Source: Luzula sylvatica (taxonomy: Eukaryota; Streptophyta; Magnoliopsida; Poales; Juncaceae). Taken from it: a DNA stretch of 64,000 nucleotides. This document shows positions 60,459 through 64,000 of this stretch, one piece after another (within the stretch, counting starts at the first letter, position 1; each line of letters opens with the position of its first letter). The DNA lies in assembly GCA_946800325.1 (NCBI GenBank), contig OX326961.1:40104543-40168542 (forward strand), read 5' to 3'. The position numbers were made by a program, and so were the translations under genes. A model generated the notes under the pieces. The model was not told where the DNA came from and did no database searches. It worked only from the letters and a program-made list of their open reading frames with translations.

Positions 60459-61008
60459 CTATGTTGCACGGATACGGGTACGGGTATCGTATCCGATACG
60501 ATACGGATACGACGATACGGTAATTTTTGAAAAATCACGGATACGGATACGGCTATATAGTTATTATTTTAATATATTTATATTATATATAATAAATAAT
60601 ATTTTTAAATTAAATATCATGACAATAAAAAAAATCAACATAACAATACAAGTATCATAAAATTATCTTAAATTATTTTAGAAGTATCCTAAAACTAGTT
60701 TTAGAAGTATCATAGAAGTATCCTAGAAGTATCATATACAAATTATTTAAAAATATTATGGGCCAAAACATATATTGGGCCGAAGTATCCTAAATGGAGT
60801 ATCCCAGCCGTATCCTAAACGTATCCCAGCCGTATCCTGCCGTATCCTGCCGTATCCCCGCCGTATCCGAAAAAAAATAATATTAAAAAATTCGGATACT
60901 CCACGTGGCGTATCCGATACGTATCGCAGCCGTATCGCACCCGTATCCGTATCGGATACCCGTATCCTCAGGATACTTCGGCGTTTTTGGAGTATCCGCG
61001 TAACATAG
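60459..61008. mobile_element. hAT MITE, GTATCC-rich
   Basis: The ends CTATGTTGCACGGATAC and, inverted, CTATGTTACGCGGATAC are flanked by the perfect 8-bp repeat CAAATAAC (60451-60458, 61009-61016). The interior is dense in CGTATCC/GGATACG repeats. The ORF at 60775-61008 is an artefact. A fragment of the family lies at 2740-2995. Confidence 0.9.
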
Positions 61009-61056
61009 CAAATAACGTATCCAATATGATACGTGACTCAAGGAAAGAAAATTATA

Positions 61057-61212
61057 CTACGAGCTCAATGATTCTTGCTCGCCATTATCGAAGCAAATGT
61101 TACGCAACCAACCACTAATGGAAGAAGAAGATTCATCCGAGAATAATACTACGTCTTGTTTTCTGAAATCAGAAATAACGGATCCATCTGGACCAAGATT
61201 GTTGTTCTCCAT
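61057..61212 (-). pseudogene. Gene fragment MENNNLGPDG...
   Basis: A 51-codon minus-strand frame from ATG (61212) to TAG, peptide MENNNLGPDGSVISDFRKQD then SSSSISGWLRNICFDNGE. The start (ATGGAGAACAACAATCT) recurs at about 33740 and 42535 in block A, so a gene piece has been copied with the repeats. Unknown family. Confidence 0.35.
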
Positions 61213-61289
61213 CTAAGGATTTTTTTGAAAGCACCTCTTCTTAGATGTGTGTGCTTTTCACTTTTTCATTCCTTTGATGTGCATAAAGA

Positions 61290-61475
61290 TTAGCACAAAT
61301 CATTAAATTTTGTTACTGACAAACGGACGTTTGTTTTTAATTTCTTCAGTTTCACACACTTCATCTGATAAGTCTCCTTTCCTCCCCAGGTGGAAATTGG
61401 TTCCGCTACCACCTCTTCTTTTTCCCGAATGGCAATTTGAAACTTGAAAGCAAGCAATTCTACAGCCTTGACCAA
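61290..61475 (-). pseudogene. Unassigned minus-strand ORF fragment
   Basis: A 61-residue frame (VKAVELLAFKFQIAIREKEE, VAEPISTWGGKETYQ) of normal amino-acid composition, upstream in minus sense of the preceding fragment; the two may come from one gene. Not recognised. Confidence 0.3.
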
Positions 61476-61510
61476 ATATTATCTCATATGTGAGCTTGCG
61501 AGCTTATGTG

Positions 61511-61776
61511 CAGAGGCGGAACCAGATCAAAAACATAAGGCGGCCGAGTATTATCACTTCTATGACAAAAAAAAAAATTTAAGGAAAAAATAGAGCTTTG
61601 TAGGACATGGGAATCGAACCTTGCGTCTTTGTTAGAGTGAACAATACACACTACCACTAGAGCAACAATATCTTTGTGTAAGAATTGTTGTTTTTTAAAC
61701 CAAACTTTCGCTACATATACATCGCGTTTACGATTTCATGGGGGAGGGGCCGGAGTCCCCCCCGGTTCCGTCCCTG
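61511..61776 (-). mobile_element. hAT MITE carrying tRNA-like A and B boxes
   Basis: The ends CAGAGGCGGAACC and, inverted, CAGGGACGGAACC are flanked by the perfect 8-bp repeat CTTATGTG (61503-61510, 61777-61784). On the minus strand TCTAGTGGTAGTG and AAGGTTCGATTCCC sit 40-45 bp apart like pol III A and B boxes. Similar layouts are seen in relics at 2288-2525 and 54675-54840. Confidence 0.85.
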
Positions 61777-61795
61777 CTTATGTGCATTTTATTTT

Positions 61796-62765
61796 GGGAA
61801 ATTTACAAATAACCCCCTATATTTTCTTGAATTTACAAAAAAAAACCTAACTTTTGAGAAACTCCAAAAAACCCCCTACATACAAAGTTTTCTTTTCAAT
61901 TACCCCCCTAAAGAGTATTTCATGGTATTGCAATTTTTTTTGGACCAAAATACCCCACTATTTTTCATCTTTAAATTTAATAAACAAATTTTTGTATTAT
62001 TATATTAATTTAAAATCACTATCAATATTTTTTAACATATACTAATTTTAAAAAACTATATGTCATATACATAATTTTAATTTTTAATTTATTATATATT
62101 TTATCATAGAAAACTAAAATTAAATAAAAATATGATATAAAAAATATTCCTGTTAATATCTTGACAAATTAATATTATTCTAGCATTTAATTTTAATGTT
62201 AAATATTTATTAATAAAAATAGTTATTAAATAATATTTCTGACCAAATTAGCAATGCATAAGTGAATCTCAAAACTAGCATTAAAATAATATTGTCGTTA
62301 GTTCTAATTTCAACAGCTAATTTTATTTCAGCAGTTAATTTTGTAGTAATTATTTTTATTAACTATTAGCAAATTAGTTTATGAAATCAATAGTTGTTAA
62401 TAAAAATAATTACTAAAAACTAGCTACTAAAATAAAAATAGTTACTACAAAACGAGCTGCGGAAATTAAAATAGTTGTTGGAATTAAAATTAGCGGCCAT
62501 ATTATTTTAATCATAATTTTAAATAAAATTAGCTGCGAAAAAAATTCATTTATTCATTATTAAAATTAATATAAAAATATAAAAAATTTAAAGATGAAAA
62601 ATAGAGGGGTATTTTGGTCCAAAAAAATTGCAATACCATGAAATACCCCTTTAGGGGGGTAATTGAAAAAAATCTTTGTATGTAGGGGTTTTTCGGAGTT
62701 TCTCAAAAGTTAGGGGTTTTTTTTGTAAATTCAAGAAAAGATAGGAGGTTATTTGTAAATTTCCC
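61796..62765. mobile_element. Mutator-like MITE
   Basis: Terminal inverted repeats of about 190 bp begin GGGAAATTTACAAATAACCC and end AGGTTATTTGTAAATTTCCC (with small differences). The perfect 9-bp duplication TTTTATTTT flanks it (61787-61795, 62766-62774). The interior is AT-rich, non-coding. It resembles the element at 20716-21658 in its CCCCCTA-rich termini. Confidence 0.88.
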
Positions 62766-62774
62766 TTTTATTTT

Positions 62775-63354
62775 CTCAGCTTCTCTCATTCTAGACTTCA
62801 CTTCCAATATCTCATCTTTAATCCTCCGGTTTTCTCATCAATAAAATCAGTTTTTGATACGTTTGTTACAAATTTCATTCTTGTCTCCTTTTAATTTATT
62901 TACAAGACAATATACTCAATTCGATTCATGAAAACTCTGTTCTCTTTTTTGTTACATTTCCAACTCAATTCAACACGATATACATGCATATTCAAAGCAT
63001 TCATAAAAATTCAAACTATACACTCATTGCGATTCATAAAAGTCCGAGTTCAATTTATTTTCTTCTTCCAAATATAATTAGATCTTCAATCCAATTTCAT
63101 TAATGATTTAATGAATCAGAGGGAATTATTGTCATGGTTTACAAATTAAACATCAGCAATAAAAAAACACCAAAGAAATTTTCGACATTAATATATTTTG
63201 AATATCATAGGATTGTTTTGGATCTCAGATAGATAAAAATAAACGGTTGAGGTATGTGATCTAATAAATTTAAAATTATTTGAATATTTGACTTTACTAA
63301 AGAATGAGATGCGGCTAAAAACTCGTTTGAATTGTTTACGAGATCCAAACGACC
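62775..63354. other. AT-rich intergenic DNA, nothing recognised
   Basis: One 63-residue minus ORF (63188-63379) has no recognisable motif. Confidence 0.35.
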
Positions 63355-63665
63355 TCATGTATTTTTCAATTTCCTCCAATATTTTAATTCAAATTGCACT
63401 GCGGAAAAAAATAATATAGTACCTCTCATAAAACGAGAAAAAAAAAATTCCTTCACGAAATGCATGACTTATCTCACATAAATTTCTATGTTTATATGCA
63501 CCGGCTCATGCAAATATTATCCTGGTTATGAAAAAGGCATATATTTTGTGTGAGCTCATGCATTTTTTGTGTTATCAATTGCATATTGAGTGGGATCATG
63601 CATATAGCATATATTGTGCGCTAAGGTTATGAGATGCATAATGACAAATAAGTATGTTGAACCAT
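63355..63665 (+). repeat. Dispersed repeat R1, last copy
   Basis: TTTCAATTTCCTCCAATATT, ATAAAACGAG, CTTATCTCACATAAATTTCT and GCACCGGCTCATGCAAATAT follow R1 order, with three GCATAT...CTCATGCAT units. Confidence 0.7.
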
Positions 63666-63699
63666 CCAAGTAATTGTCACGTAATTTAACCAATGACAT

Positions 63700-64000
63700 A
63701 AATGTTAAATGTTAGAGGGGGAGCCGCCAGGAAACCCTAACTATATTGAGGCGATTTTGGGGTGGAGGCTTCCCTAGCCGCCTCCACCCCCTCTCTCCAT
63801 ACCGAGCGACGGTCAGGCAACGACGGAGCGACGAGACAACGAGAAGCTCCCCCCCATTCTGTAATTTCGAGCATTACAGAGGAATTTCGAGCCGATTGCA
63901 TAGCTGGCGTTTTGTCGTCGAATATTTTCATTATCACCGACGGAGCGACGAGGCTTACGAACGGCCAGGTACCGAGCTAAAGACGTAGCAACGGTCTAGC
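63700..64000. other. GC-rich block at the window edge
   Basis: An abrupt shift to GC-rich sequence with GACGGAGCGACGAG repeated at 63822 and 63939. Two + frames are open (63746-63988, 63762-63980) and one minus frame (63737-63937). It could be a leader or exon of a gene beyond the window; nothing was recognised. Confidence 0.3.

Noticed and set aside
60775..61008. 77-residue ORF
   Set aside because: Lies wholly within a MITE built from GTATCC repeats.

Overview
The window is nuclear DNA of a flowering plant, most likely a eudicot. The evidence is AT-rich intergenic DNA, GT-AG introns with T-rich acceptors, nested plant LTR retrotransposons, LINEs, hAT, Mutator-like and Helitron elements, and two plant housekeeping-type genes. 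I cannot name the species.

Only two genes look intact, and both are on the + strand in one gene island. At 25327-26682 there is an intronless A1-family aspartic protease resembling Arabidopsis PCS1. At 28035-29152 there is a six-exon membrane-anchored RING-H2 E3 ligase resembling SDIR1, with CACGTG/ACGTGT elements and a TATA box upstream. The first 328 bases hold the 3' end of another, unidentified reading frame. Everything else is repeats, transposons and decayed gene fragments.

Layout: 3651-8641 is a candidate minus-strand Helitron with captured gene pieces, a GC-rich minisatellite and T-rich tandem DNA. 8934-11909 is the 3' end of a minus-strand SIRE/Maximus-type Copia element (LTR plus part of an env-like ORF), fused to a second minus-strand Copia element (11910-17462) that has one complete and one truncated LTR, a gag-pro ORF, a frameshifted and active-site-mutated pol, and an hAT MITE at the gag start. 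20246-22019 is an hAT element that contains a Mutator-like element that contains (AT)n. 22711-24153 is a short Helitron. After the gene island, 29.7-45.7 kb is a mosaic of duplicated blocks (32.6-35.4 against 41.6-45.7 kb; 35.8-37.7 against 53.6-58.7 kb), a LINE split by an hAT element, and a solo LTR inside an inverted repeat. 45957-52727 is a giant inverted repeat of about 6.8 kb. The tail (53-64 kb) holds a truncated LINE, Mutator-like and hAT elements and repeat copies.

The most unusual signal is a set of 12-bp palindromes, consensus CCGTTRCAACGG, in the U3 promoter region of two different LTRs. The SIRE LTR has 18, arranged as nine pairs. The solo LTR near 43.5 kb has six, arranged as three pairs. 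Within every pair the two sites start 20-22 bp apart, about two DNA turns, and both arrays lie just upstream of a TATAAATA box. Each palindrome holds two inverted AACGG cores, the core of MYB3R/MSA-type sites, so a shared MYB-responsive enhancer is a testable idea.
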